From JAJVID01 sp035714085 (lineage in GTDB: Bacteria; Acidobacteriota; Blastocatellia; RBC074), in NCBI GenBank assembly GCA_035714085.1, contig DASTMP010000048.1:13185-77184 (forward strand): a stretch of DNA of 64,000 nucleotides, given 5' to 3'. The first letter of the stretch is position 1; each line of letters begins with the position of its first letter. The notes beneath the pieces are model-generated. The model was not told the DNA's origin, searched no databases, and saw nothing but the letters and a program-made list of their open reading frames with translations. Shown piece after piece: positions 8,173 through 17,842 of this stretch. The position numbers were made by a program, and so were the translations under genes.

Positions 8173-11100
8173 ATGTGGATTGTTAAACTAGCGCTTCGGC
8201 AGCCATACACGTTCATAGTCATGTCGCTCCTCATTCTGATCCTGGGCGTGGTGTCGATCTACCGCACCGCGGTCGATATCTTTCCGGTTGTGGACATTCC
8301 AGTCGTCAGCGTCATCTGGACATATACGGGGATGGCCCCGGAAGAGATGACAGGGCGAATCACCACGGTCAGCGAGCGCGCCATTACAACGACCGTCAGC
8401 GACATTGAACATATCGAATCGCAGTCGTTGATTGGAGTGTCGGTGATCAAGATCTACTTTCATACCGGGGCCAACATCCCGGAGGCGGTCGCGGAGGTTA
8501 CCGCGATAATGCAGGGGGTTCTGCGGGTCTTACCTCCCGGGATCACTCCGCCGCTGGTCATTCAGTACAGCGCATCGGACGTTCCTATCCTGCAGGCAGT
8601 GGTATACAGCGACACGCTCGCCGAAGATCGACTTAACGATTACTCCAATCAGTTCATCCGGACACAACTCGCCACAGTACAGGGCGCGTCAGTGCCGTTG
8701 GCTTACGGCGGCGCGCCGCGAAACCTCATGGTCGATCTCGACCCCGAACGCATGTTTGCAAAAAACATCTCTGCGGCGGATGTGAGCAACGCATTCAACG
8801 CGCAGAGCTTGATCCTGCCTTCCGGCGACGCAAAGATGGGCGTGCGCGATTACAACGTACGGATCAATAACAGCCCGACAGTGGTGGAACAACTTAACGA
8901 CCTGCCGATCAAGCAGGTCAACGACGTGACGGTTTATCTCCGCGACGTCGCGCATGTGAGGCTTGGCGCCGCTCCACAGACAAACCTCGTGCGTCGTAAC
9001 GGCCGGCGGTCGGCGCTGCTGACGATCTTGAAAAGCGGCGGCGCTTCGACCCTCGACGTCGTGAACCGGGTCAGGGCTAGAATGCCTAGCGTGCTGGCGA
9101 CGCTGCCGCCGGAGCTCAAGCTCGATTTCCTCTTTGATCAGTCGGTGTTTGTGCGCGCCGCAATCGGCGGCGTCTTACGCGAAGCGATCATCGCCGCGTG
9201 CCTGACCGGCTTGATGATCCTGCTCTTCCTGGGCAGTTGGCGGAGCACTTTGATCGTCGTGATCTCAATCCCGCTCTCGATCCTCTCCTCGATTATCATC
9301 CTGAGTTTCCTCGGCGAGACGCTCAACATTATGACGCTTGGAGGGCTGGCGCTGGCCGTCGGAATGTTGGTTGACGACGCGACCGTCGAAATCGAGAACA
9401 CCCATCGCAATATGGAGATGGGCAAACCCATTTTTAAAGCGATCCTGGACGGCGCGCAGCAGGTTGCGACGCCGGCATTCGTCTCCACGCTCTCGATCAG
9501 CATCGTGTTCGTTTCGGTCATGTTTTTAACCGGGGCCGCGAAGTCGCTATTTACGCCGCTCGCAAAGGCCGTGGTGTTCGCGATGATACCCTCATACCTG
9601 CTCTCGCGCACTCTCGTGCCTACGCTTGTCAGATATCTGTTGCCGAGCGAGGCCGCGCTTTACCGGGCCAGAGCCGATCAAACGCAGGGCGGCGGCGGGG
9701 AAATCGATCGGCCAAATCCGACGGCCGCCCCCGCGCCGCGCGGCGACATCATCTGGCGCATCGGCGCGCGATTCGACAGAGTCTTTGAAAAGCTGCATGT
9801 CTGGTACCGCAACTCCCTGGCCTTGGCGCTTGGCCATCGCCTGCTTGCGCTCATGGCGTTCGTGATCTTTTGCGCCGTTTCATTCGCGCTCTTTCCATTT
9901 CTCGGGCGCGACTTCTTTCCGTCGGTTGACGCAGGCTTGTTTCGCCTGCACGCGCGCGCGCCCGTGGGCACACGCATAGAAGAGACCGCCTTGCGTTTCT
10001 CCAGGGTGGAGGAAGTGATCCGCGAGACGATCCCGCCCGAGGAGTTGGACATCATTCTCGACAACATCGGGCTTCCTACAGCGCTCAATCTGGGGTTCAC
10101 CGACACGGCGACAATCGCATCGTTTGACGGTGAGATACTCGTCTCGCTCAATAAAAAACATGGCCCGACCCAGAAGTATGTCGAGGAGCTGCGCAAAAAA
10201 TTGATCGCACGGTTTCCTGACATGACCTTCTTCTACCAGCCCGCCGACATGGTGACCCAGGTTTTGAATTTTGGGCTGCCAGCGCCGATTGACATTCAAA
10301 TCGTGGGAGCCGATCCGAAGAATAGGGATGTCGCGCGAGATATTCGGACGCGAGTCGCGGAGATCCCGGGCGCGATTGATGTTCATCTTGCGCAGGTTCT
10401 CGACTATCCCGAACTGTTCGTCAATATCGACCGGACGCGAGCCCAGGAGATCGGCTTGACGCAGCGCGACGTGGCCAGCGACCTGCTTGTGTCGCTGAGT
10501 TCGAGCTTTCAGACCGCGCCGAATTTCTGGCTCGATTGGAAAACCGGGGTCACCTATAACGTGCAGGTAATGACGCCGCAGTACAAGATCCATTCGATCG
10601 ACACGCTGCAGAGCACAACGGCCACGGCGCCAAATGCGCAATTGCCGCAGTTGGTGAGTAATCTGGCGACCATCGACCGCGACGTGTCGCCGAGCGTGGT
10701 CAGCCACTACAACATACAGCCGACTCTGGATGTCCTTGCCAGCGTGCAGGACCGCGACCTCGCCGGGGTCGCGGGCGATGTGGACAAGCTCCTGGCTGAT
10801 ATCCGATCGAAATTGCCGCGCGGCTCTTCCCTCAACGTGCGCGGTCAGGTCGAAACAATGAGGGCGTCGTTTTCGGGCTTGAGCATTGGACTGGCGTTCG
10901 CCGCCATCCTCGTCTACCTGTTGATAGCCGTCAATTTTCAATCGTGGCTCGATCCACTCATTATCGTGATGGCTCTGCCCGGCGCGCTCTCCGGCATCAT
11001 CTGGATGTTGTTTGTAACGCAGACGACCGTCAGCGTCCCCGCAATGATGGGGGCGATTATGACGATCGGCGTCGCCACGGCCAACAGCATCCTGCTGATT

Positions 11101-11400
11101 AACTTCGCCGGAGACGAACGCCTGGAGGGCAAGAATGCGATTGACGCCGCGCTCGACGCCGGATACACGCGGCTTCGACCGGTGATTATGACCGCCACCG
11201 CAATGATCATCGGCATGTTACCGATGTCTCTCGGTTTGGGAGAGGGTGGGGAACAGAACGCGCCGCTCGGCAGGGCGGTTATTGGCGGTCTGCTGGTCGC
11301 CACCTTCTGCACGCTTTTTTTCGTGCCGGTCATCTATAGCCTCATGCACCGGAATCCGCCGCGAACTCTATCGCCGGAAGACGCCGCGTTGCTCGAATGA
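8173..11400 (+). CDS. RND efflux permease (HAE/AcrB-like)
   Basis: A 1075-residue inner-membrane proton-driven exporter, the usual length for RND pumps. It has an N-terminal helix, a large periplasmic loop, helices 2-6 carrying the proton-relay Asp pair D401-D402 (GMLVDDATVEIEN), a second periplasmic loop, and helices 8-12 with the GVATANSILLINFA and GGEQNAPLGRAVIGG segments. It is followed by an adaptor and an outer-membrane factor gene, completing a tripartite pump. The lineage with this gene order (permease first) is common in Acidobacteriota; the substrate cannot be inferred. Residues about 495-518 form a poorly conserved linker rich in Gly, Pro and Ala. Confidence 0.95.
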   Translation: MWIVKLALRQPYTFIVMSLLILILGVVSIYRTAVDIFPVVDIPVVSVIWTYTGMAPEEMTGRITTVSERAITTTVSDIEHIESQSLIGVSVIKIYFHTGANIPEAVAEVTAIMQGVLRVLPPGITPPLVIQYSASDVPILQAVVYSDTLAEDRLNDYSNQFIRTQLATVQGASVPLAYGGAPRNLMVDLDPERMFAKNISAADVSNAFNAQSLILPSGDAKMGVRDYNVRINNSPTVVEQLNDLPIKQVNDVTVYLRDVAHVRLGAAPQTNLVRRNGRRSALLTILKSGGASTLDVVNRVRARMPSVLATLPPELKLDFLFDQSVFVRAAIGGVLREAIIAACLTGLMILLFLGSWRSTLIVVISIPLSILSSIIILSFLGETLNIMTLGGLALAVGMLVDDATVEIENTHRNMEMGKPIFKAILDGAQQVATPAFVSTLSISIVFVSVMFLTGAAKSLFTPLAKAVVFAMIPSYLLSRTLVPTLVRYLLPSEAALYRARADQTQGGGGEIDRPNPTAAPAPRGDIIWRIGARFDRVFEKLHVWYRNSLALALGHRLLALMAFVIFCAVSFALFPFLGRDFFPSVDAGLFRLHARAPVGTRIEETALRFSRVEEVIRETIPPEELDIILDNIGLPTALNLGFTDTATIASFDGEILVSLNKKHGPTQKYVEELRKKLIARFPDMTFFYQPADMVTQVLNFGLPAPIDIQIVGADPKNRDVARDIRTRVAEIPGAIDVHLAQVLDYPELFVNIDRTRAQEIGLTQRDVASDLLVSLSSSFQTAPNFWLDWKTGVTYNVQVMTPQYKIHSIDTLQSTTATAPNAQLPQLVSNLATIDRDVSPSVVSHYNIQPTLDVLASVQDRDLAGVAGDVDKLLADIRSKLPRGSSLNVRGQVETMRASFSGLSIGLAFAAILVYLLIAVNFQSWLDPLIIVMALPGALSGIIWMLFVTQTTVSVPAMMGAIMTIGVATANSILLINFAGDERLEGKNAIDAALDAGYTRLRPVIMTATAMIIGMLPMSLGLGEGGEQNAPLGRAVIGGLLVATFCTLFFVPVIYSLMHRNPPRTLSPEDAALLE

Positions 11401-11443
11401 TGACTGTTCGCAAGCTTGAACGGCTGAGGATAGAGAGGCGGCA

Positions 11444-13084
11444 ATGGACTCCGAAGAGCCTACAACAAGTCCCTCCGGACCCGACGAGCCGCAGTCGCGA
11501 CCTGCCGAAGCTCCGCGAGCCGGAGGCGGAGAGCGCCGTCCGAAGGGTCGATTCAAGCTCATGGTTCCGGCGCTGATAGGGTTGTTATTTTTCGCGGGCC
11601 TCTTGGCCGTGGGGATTCTGCCCCGCATCAAGCGGCAAAAAAAGATTATGAGCGCCTCTCAGGCGATTAAGGACAGCGTCCCGACCGTGGACGTGATCAC
11701 GGCCGAGCATGCGCCGGCCACTTCCGAGTTGGCGCTGCCGGGAAACATCGAAGCGATTCAAACAACGCCCATTTCGGCTCGGACGAACGGTTATCTGTGC
11801 CGGTGGTACGCGGACATCGGCGACCGCGTTAAGGCCGGACAATTGCTGGCTGAGATTGACACGCCCGAAGTCGATCAGCAATTGCAGCAGACTCGCGCAA
11901 ATCTGGCGCAGGCTCAGGCGAATCTCGGTCAGGCGGAGGCGAATCTTCGTCAGGCGATCACGAATATGCAATACACGCGCGTGACATATGAACGCTGGAG
12001 ATACCTCGCCAGCCAGCATGTCGTCTCCGATCAGGATCGCGACCAAACATGGGAGGCCTATAACGCGGCGAAAGCGACTGTTGACGCGATGCGAGCCAAC
12101 GTCAATGTCGCTAAAGCGGCCATCGCGGCGAACGAAGCGAACGTTCGAGAGTTAATGGCGCTGCAGGGATTCAAGAGAATATTCGCCCCTTTCCCAGGGA
12201 TCATTACCGCGCGCAATGTAGAGGTCGGGACTCTGATTAACGCCGGCAGCGGCTCAACCGTCAGCGCTTCTATCGGCGCCGCCTCTAACGCCGGCGCTTC
12301 GACCAACGTCAGCACTTCAACCGGCGCGCCCCCTACGGGAGCGACGATTCCCGGCCGCGGGGCGGCGCAAACCAGCCCGGGGATTTCTTCCGCAGGGGGA
12401 GGGCTTTTTCAAATTGCGCGGATTGATACGCTCCGAATCTATATCAATGTCCCGCAGACATTTTCGAGCTCGATTAAATCTGGGCGGAAGGTGGAGATTA
12501 ATGTCAGGGAGTTCCCAGAGGAAAATTTCACCGGGAAGGTTGCCCGCACAACGAGCGCCCTCGATCCGGCGTCACGCACCTTACTCGTGGAGGTGCGGAC
12601 CGCGAACCCCGATGACAAGCTTCTTCCAGGCATGTACGCGACCGTAAAACTCAGTGTCGACCACGCCGAGCCGCCGATTAGAATCCCGGCCACGGCTCTG
12701 GTTATTCGCGCCGATGGGCCGCAAGTGGTGTCAGTAACCGAGGATCAAAAGGCGCATTTTCAACAAGTCGTCATCGGGCGTGATTACGGCAATGAATTAG
12801 ACATCAGCTCCGGTATCGAACCGGGCGCCACACTTATCGTCAACGTCACAGACGCTATACATGATGGCGCATCGGTCTGCGCCAGGCCTTCCCCGACCGG
12901 CGATCAAATGAGCAAACAACAACAAGGCCCGCAGCCTCAAAAGGGCAAGGGCCGGAAGAAGAGTGGGAGTAAGCAAGATGGGAAGACTGTTAAAGGTCGT
13001 CGCGCTTACAGTGGCGATGTGCGCCGCGGCGCCGGCGCAAACCCCGGTCATAAAACCACAAATCCCGGATCGGGATTTAAGTAA
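11444..13084 (+). CDS. RND periplasmic adaptor (HlyD/MFP family)
   Basis: A 546-residue membrane-fusion protein. A single N-terminal membrane anchor (about residues 42-65) follows a Pro/Gly-rich cytosolic tail. Then come a lipoyl half-domain (SARTNGYLCRWYADIGDRVKAGQLLAEIDTP, split here only by description), an alpha-helical hairpin with Ala/Gln-rich heptads (LAQAQANLGQAEANLRQA), the second lipoyl half, and beta-barrel domains. An Ala/Ser/Thr/Gly-rich insert (about residues 265-318) interrupts the second lipoyl region. The C-terminal ~70 residues are Lys/Gly/Gln-rich. The last 107 bases overlap the next gene in another frame, so the original stop may have been lost. Confidence 0.9.
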   Translation: MDSEEPTTSPSGPDEPQSRPAEAPRAGGGERRPKGRFKLMVPALIGLLFFAGLLAVGILPRIKRQKKIMSASQAIKDSVPTVDVITAEHAPATSELALPGNIEAIQTTPISARTNGYLCRWYADIGDRVKAGQLLAEIDTPEVDQQLQQTRANLAQAQANLGQAEANLRQAITNMQYTRVTYERWRYLASQHVVSDQDRDQTWEAYNAAKATVDAMRANVNVAKAAIAANEANVRELMALQGFKRIFAPFPGIITARNVEVGTLINAGSGSTVSASIGAASNAGASTNVSTSTGAPPTGATIPGRGAAQTSPGISSAGGGLFQIARIDTLRIYINVPQTFSSSIKSGRKVEINVREFPEENFTGKVARTTSALDPASRTLLVEVRTANPDDKLLPGMYATVKLSVDHAEPPIRIPATALVIRADGPQVVSVTEDQKAHFQQVVIGRDYGNELDISSGIEPGATLIVNVTDAIHDGASVCARPSPTGDQMSKQQQGPQPQKGKGRKKSGSKQDGKTVKGRRAYSGDVRRGAGANPGHKTTNPGSGFK

Positions 13085-14816
13085 TAACCCGCTGCTCACG
13101 CCAGGTCCCCTTCCGGCGCCTCCGGTTCCCGACCTGGCGCGCCTGGGAGTGGCGGGAGGCCTGATCCCTTTATCTCTCGTCGAAGCGATTCGCCTCGCGC
13201 TCGAAAACAACAACGACATCGAGGTTTCGCGCGATAACGTCCGTATAGCCGAGACTACATTACGGTCGCTCAAAGGCGTGTACGATCCAATTTTCGACTT
13301 CAATAATGTCCGTTTAACGCAACTTCTCATACAGACGCCGCAAGAGGCGTCAAATTTTCTTATCGATCACTGGCCGGTGTACACTGATGTTACCGTCCCA
13401 TCCGTCAACGTGCCTGGCGGGACGACTTCGAATACATCATCCACAATCAGGGAAAGGAACATAACGTTTTCTCCGACCTTTTCCCAGCAACTCAGCAGAG
13501 GCGGGGGCCAGTATAAAGTCTTCTTCGACAATCAGCGCACCACGAGCAATTCGCCCATTACCACGTTGAGCCCTTTCTATTCGGTGGACGTCGGCGCCAT
13601 CTTCACGCAACCGCTCTTGCGCAACCGTTCGATTGACATTTACCGGCACGACATCCGCATTCAGCGCAAGCGGCTGACGCAATCAGACTTCGATTTTCGG
13701 CTGAGCGTGATCGCGGTGATCTCCCAGGTGCAGCAGGCTTATTGGGAGTTGGTCTACGCCTTGCGTGACCAGCGGAATCAGATTTCGAGCCTGAATCTCG
13801 CGCGGGAACAACTCCACATGATCGAAGAGCGGGTCTCGGTAGGCGCGTCCGCTCCGCTTGAGCGAGCGCAAGCCTTGACTCAAATCGCGACGAGCGAAAC
13901 CAATCTCTTGACGGCGACGCAGTATGTCACCACCACGGAGAATGCGCTCAAACAACTTATCCTGCGCGACCCGACCGACGCCGCCTGGTCGACGCAAATC
14001 GAACCACTCGACCAGCCGCCACTGGCGCCCACGCCGGTGAACCTGCAGGACGCGCTCGCGGAGGCATTCACCAATCGGCCGGAGTTGAACAGTCTGCGCC
14101 TGCAAAAAGACATCAACAGCATCGATATTGAATACTATCGCAATCAAACGCTACCCAGGCTTGACTTGCAATCGACTCTCTCAACGGCCGGATTCGCCGG
14201 CTCTCCCTTACAGAGGCCGTTCATTGGCGGCGATCCGACAAACAATTCCACCGCTTTTCTGTTCAATCAAATCAACCAATTGCGTGGATCCCTGGGCCAG
14301 CCTCCACTTACAATCCCGCCGGCCTCCAATGCGATTCCCGGTAATCTCATCGGCGGATATTTTCGCGCGCTGAGCAATGTCCTTGACTTCCACGCAGTGA
14401 CGTTCGGCCTGGCGATCGAAGTTCCGATCCGTAACCGGACCGCCAAAGCCAATTTGGCCGGCGCTCGCATTCAGGGCGAACAGTTGTTGGCGCAGGTGCG
14501 GGCCTTGGAGCAGACAATCGAAGTTGACGTGCGCAACGCGGCGCAGGCCGTAGACATTACCCGACGACAAATTCTGGCGGCGCGCGCCGCGAGAGAGAGC
14601 GCGGAGATTCAGTTGGCTGGTGAACAGAAGCGGTATCGAACCGGCCTCTCGATCACCTTTCTGGTCCTTCAATTTCAGAACCAACTGGTCAACGCGCGCA
14701 CGGCAGAGATACGCGCCGAAGCGAATTACAATCAGGCGATCGCGAATTTGCAGCGCGCCACTGCGACAACGCTGCGCGCTAACAATGTAACCGTCACTCC
14801 CCCATCCACTCCGTAA
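12978..14816 (+). CDS. TolC-family outer-membrane efflux protein
   Basis: A 612-residue outer-membrane factor. ATG 12978 starts a clear signal peptide (MGRLLKVVALTVAMCAAAPAQ, cleavage near AQT); an in-frame GTG at 12963 is a less likely start. Two repeated OEP-type halves are visible: one around ALENNNDIEVSRDNVRIAE and one around EAFTNRPELNSLRLQKDI. Long helices rich in Gln, Ala and Arg follow (ANYNQAIANLQRATATTL near the end). It should form the outer-membrane channel of the RND pump encoded just upstream. Two low-complexity inserts lie around residues 410-460. The start lies inside the adaptor gene. Confidence 0.92.
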   Translation: MGRLLKVVALTVAMCAAAPAQTPVIKPQIPDRDLSNNPLLTPGPLPAPPVPDLARLGVAGGLIPLSLVEAIRLALENNNDIEVSRDNVRIAETTLRSLKGVYDPIFDFNNVRLTQLLIQTPQEASNFLIDHWPVYTDVTVPSVNVPGGTTSNTSSTIRERNITFSPTFSQQLSRGGGQYKVFFDNQRTTSNSPITTLSPFYSVDVGAIFTQPLLRNRSIDIYRHDIRIQRKRLTQSDFDFRLSVIAVISQVQQAYWELVYALRDQRNQISSLNLAREQLHMIEERVSVGASAPLERAQALTQIATSETNLLTATQYVTTTENALKQLILRDPTDAAWSTQIEPLDQPPLAPTPVNLQDALAEAFTNRPELNSLRLQKDINSIDIEYYRNQTLPRLDLQSTLSTAGFAGSPLQRPFIGGDPTNNSTAFLFNQINQLRGSLGQPPLTIPPASNAIPGNLIGGYFRALSNVLDFHAVTFGLAIEVPIRNRTAKANLAGARIQGEQLLAQVRALEQTIEVDVRNAAQAVDITRRQILAARAARESAEIQLAGEQKRYRTGLSITFLVLQFQNQLVNARTAEIRAEANYNQAIANLQRATATTLRANNVTVTPPSTP

Positions 14817-14976
14817 CCTGGAGCGCCAATACTAAGGATAGCCGCCGGGCGAACGGTGGCGGCGGCGCGTCACGGGCGCCACGTCGGCCTTGACGGTTCG
14901 GCGTCTATTTCGACAGGCTGTACGGACATATCCGCGAGGAAGCGCCGCTTGTTCGCAAGCGTCTCGCGCCATCAAA

Positions 14977-15012
14977 GAAAGCAGGGGCGAAAGCAGGGGC
15001 GAAAGCAGGGGC
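14977..15012 (+). repeat. Three perfect 12-bp tandem repeats over the ribosome-binding region
   Basis: The unit GAAAGCAGGGGC occurs three times in a row, ending 5 bases before the ATG at 15018. Each unit carries an AGGGG Shine-Dalgarno-like core, so copy number changes could tune translation of the downstream transporter. Because 12 is a multiple of 3, the upstream reading frame stays open. Confidence 0.8.
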
Positions 15013-15017
15013 GACCG

Positions 15018-16160
15018 ATGACTGATACAAATAAAACGGCCCAGTATATGGCCAATTGGCAGGACGAACGCAACAGCGCCGCGCTCTACCGGGCAATAGC
15101 CGAGGTTGAGCGGAACCCGCAACTCAAAAGCGTTTATCAACGATTGGGAGAGACGGAGCAGAGACACTCACACTTCTGGGAGGCGAAGCTGCGCGCCGCC
15201 GGACATCCCATTCCATCTTTCAGGCTCAACTGGCGCACGCGCACGCTCATCTTCCTCGCCCGGCGCTTCGGTCCGGCGTTCGTGCTACCCAACATCGAGC
15301 CGCTCGAGCGGATTGACAGCCACAAGTATGACCTCCAACCCGAAGCGAGGGCAGGAGGACTGCCGCAGCAGGAACAATCACACGCCAGGCTATTGAGGGC
15401 CATCACATCCAATCCCGTGGGCGCCCGAGGCTCGAATGTAGGACTGGAGGGCAGCCAGATCGCACAACTCGAGGGCCGCCACCGCGCCATCGGCGGCAAC
15501 GCGCTGAGAGCGGCCGTACTAGGGGCGAACGACGGTCTGCTGTCGAACTTCAGCCTGGTGATGGGCGTCGCCGGGGCCGAATTGAGCGGAAGGTCGATGC
15601 TGATTACTGGCGTAGCCGGGTTGCTGGCCGGCGCCTGCTCAATGGCGCTGGGCGAATGGCTGTCAGTCCAGAGCGCCCGTGAGCTTTATGAGCGTCAGAT
15701 GCGGGTGGAAAAACAAGAGGTCATCGAAATTCCCGAAGAAGAAGCCGAGGAACTCGCGCTGATTTACCAGGCCAAAGGCCTGCCTGAAGATGAGGCCAAA
15801 AGCCTGGCGCAGAGAATCATCAAGGATGAGACGGCAGCCCTCGATACAATGGCCCGCGAAGAATTAGGCATCAATCCGGACGAGATGGGCGGCTCGCCCT
15901 GGGCCGCGGCCGGCGCCTCGTTCTGCCTGTTCGCAGTAGGGGCGATTATTCCGGTGGCGCCATTCTTCTTCCTTTCCGGGAACTTGGGAGTGGTGATGAG
16001 CGCGGCTTTATCGGCGTTTGCCCTGTTCGGAATCGGCGCGGGTATTACGCTGCTAACCGGGCGCGACGCGCTCTACTCCGGCTTGAGGCAAGTCATCTTC
16101 GGGCTACTCGCCGCCGGGATTACTTTCGGCCTCGGCCGGGCGATCGGCGCCTCCTTATAG
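15018..16160 (+). CDS. VIT1/CCC1-family transporter with N-terminal ferritin-like domain
   Basis: A 380-residue protein. Residues 1-~130 form a rubrerythrin/ferritin-like helical domain (NWQDERNSAALYRAIAEVE and ETEQRHSHFWEAKL contain the E and ExxH-type metal ligands). Residues ~160-380 form a VIT1-type membrane domain with the GANDGLLSNFSLVMGVAGA signature, an acidic cytosolic helix region (about residues 225-290), and five membrane helices. Such fused proteins are thought to sense or store Fe/Mn and move it across the membrane. ATG 15018 follows the repeated AGGGG motifs; the frame upstream to 14856 is low complexity and not protein-like. Confidence 0.88.
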   Translation: MTDTNKTAQYMANWQDERNSAALYRAIAEVERNPQLKSVYQRLGETEQRHSHFWEAKLRAAGHPIPSFRLNWRTRTLIFLARRFGPAFVLPNIEPLERIDSHKYDLQPEARAGGLPQQEQSHARLLRAITSNPVGARGSNVGLEGSQIAQLEGRHRAIGGNALRAAVLGANDGLLSNFSLVMGVAGAELSGRSMLITGVAGLLAGACSMALGEWLSVQSARELYERQMRVEKQEVIEIPEEEAEELALIYQAKGLPEDEAKSLAQRIIKDETAALDTMAREELGINPDEMGGSPWAAAGASFCLFAVGAIIPVAPFFFLSGNLGVVMSAALSAFALFGIGAGITLLTGRDALYSGLRQVIFGLLAAGITFGLGRAIGASL

Positions 16161-16238
16161 CTTTCCAGTTCAAGCGTAAGACGGAGTCGTTCAGGTTGCG
16201 TGGCGTCGCCATGAAACAACGAAAACATGGCGATACGT

Positions 16239-16550
16239 AGGCGCCGAATAATGGTCTTTGAAAAATAAATGCAACAATAAGTGTGGAGTGATTTGTTTGC
16301 AGCGTTTTCACAAACAAGTAGAGACGCAAGGTATCGCCTACCTACTGACGGCTGGCCACTGATGGCTGACGACTGAGGGCAAATCAAAGCCGGCTCCGCA
16401 AGAAAGACAGATTCTTTATTTATCATCAGTCGCCAGCGGTCAGTGATCAGTGGCCAGTAAAGGCTCGGCGCCTCGGGATAAAACAAATCGCCAGATGTCG
16501 TCAGCAGAGCGTGGTTGCATTATTTTTTCAAACTCCATAATTCGGCGCCT
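16239..16550. repeat. MITE-like element with 37-bp terminal inverted repeats
   Basis: Left end 16239-16275 (AGGCGCCGAATAATGGTCTT...) and right end 16514-16550 are inverted copies with about five mismatches in 37. The 312-bp body carries no gene but contains another imperfect inverted repeat (16343-16457) made of GGCCACTGAT/ATCAGTGGCC blocks. The core ATGGTCTTTGAAAAATA recurs at 38157-38280 (both ends) and 45322-45351 (one end). It lies between two convergent genes. Confidence 0.72.
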
Positions 16551-16568
16551 GTGTGGCTGTCATCCAGT

Positions 16569-17603
16569 TTAAACGTACGGCGGGGGAGGCGGATTGCGCT
16601 CTATGAACTGGCGCTGATGCCAGTACGGATAGGGCAAAATCTGATCGCTCGATTCGTCGAGCCGGGCGACCTGTCCGGGCGTAAGAGACCACTCCGCCGC
16701 GGTGAGGTTTTGCCTGAGTTGCTCTTCATTGCGCGCGCCGATGATCACGCTCGAAACGGTCGGCTTGCGGAGGAGCCAATTCAGCGCTATATCGGGGACG
16801 GTCCTGCCGGTTTCCCGCGCGATTGCATCAATGGCGTCGAGGATTCGATACAGCCGTTCTTCGTCGACCGGAGGCCCCATATCAGCGGTCGTCTTCAGCC
16901 GGCTTTCCTTCGGGAGAGGTTGCCCGCGCCGAATCTTTCCCGTGAGACGCCCCCATCCGAGCGGACTCCAGATCATCGCGCCGATTCGCTGATCGAGCGC
17001 AAGCGGCATGAGTTCCGTCTCGTAGTCACGTCCGACTAACGAGTAGTACACCTGATGCGCGACATACTTCGCCCAGCCGTTGCGCTCCGATGCCGAGAGC
17101 GACTTCATCAGATGCCACCCGGAGAAGTTGGAGCAGGCGATATAACGGACCTTACCGCTGCGCGTCAGCGTGTCCAGCGTATAGAGCGTCTCTTCGACCG
17201 GCGTGAGCGCGTCGAAACCGTGCATGTGGAAGATGTCGATGTGATCAATGCCGAGCCTCCGCAAGCTTGCGTCACAGGCTTCGAGCAGGTGATAGCGAGA
17301 CGATCCGACATCATTCGGGCCTTTGCCTCGACGAAAGGTCGCCTTGGTCGAAATCAGGAGGCGGTGGCGCTTGCCCTCGATGGCCTTGCCGAGAATTTCC
17401 TCGGCAAGGCCATCGGAGTAGATGTCCGCCGTGTCGAAGATATTGATGCCCGCGTCCAGGCAGAGGCCGATGATGCGCTTGGCCTCCTCGACTCCGGTGG
17501 AGCCCCATGCCTTGAAAAATTCATTGCCTCCTCCGAAAGTCCCCGTTCCGAAACACAGCGCGGAGACTTTGAGTCCGGAGTCTCCAAGCAGTCTATATTC
17601 CAT
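16569..17603 (-). CDS. Aldo/keto reductase
   Basis: A 344-residue NAD(P)H-dependent aldo/keto reductase. The N-terminus (MEYRLLGDSGLKVSALCFGTGTFGG) and FDTADIYSDGLAEEILGKA (catalytic Asp and Tyr), ISTKA (Lys) and IFHMHGFD (His) fit the family tetrad. Other matches are YIACSNFSGWHL and the cofactor-binding IGARNEEQLRQNL near the C-terminus. Substrate unknown. ATG 17603 has AAAGGAG at 8-base spacing; the preceding TTG at 17606 is less likely. It is a single gene, convergent with the VIT1 gene across a MITE-like repeat. Confidence 0.93.
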   Translation of the reverse strand: MEYRLLGDSGLKVSALCFGTGTFGGGNEFFKAWGSTGVEEAKRIIGLCLDAGINIFDTADIYSDGLAEEILGKAIEGKRHRLLISTKATFRRGKGPNDVGSSRYHLLEACDASLRRLGIDHIDIFHMHGFDALTPVEETLYTLDTLTRSGKVRYIACSNFSGWHLMKSLSASERNGWAKYVAHQVYYSLVGRDYETELMPLALDQRIGAMIWSPLGWGRLTGKIRRGQPLPKESRLKTTADMGPPVDEERLYRILDAIDAIARETGRTVPDIALNWLLRKPTVSSVIIGARNEEQLRQNLTAAEWSLTPGQVARLDESSDQILPYPYWHQRQFIERNPPPPPYV

Positions 17604-17842
17604 CAAGTATCTCCTTTCGCACTCTGAGCATTCTTGTTCTCAATTGGCGGCCCCCTATTGGCCCTGATTTTCGGAAGCATATCGCGTGCCGGAATAGTAT
17701 GTCACTCGAACGCACGGAGCTTTTCGGGCGCTTGGTTCATTCCCGTACTGTAAGCTTATCGAAGCGGTGGTAGCGTGTCGATGCCGGTTCGCGGTTTTAC
17801 TTTTTGCAGACATCATTAACAGGGTAGAGAGGGAGGCCGATT

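Noticed and set aside
9880..10941. 353-residue minus-strand frame
   Set aside because: It is antisense to the RND permease and has His/Arg-rich composition with no domain.
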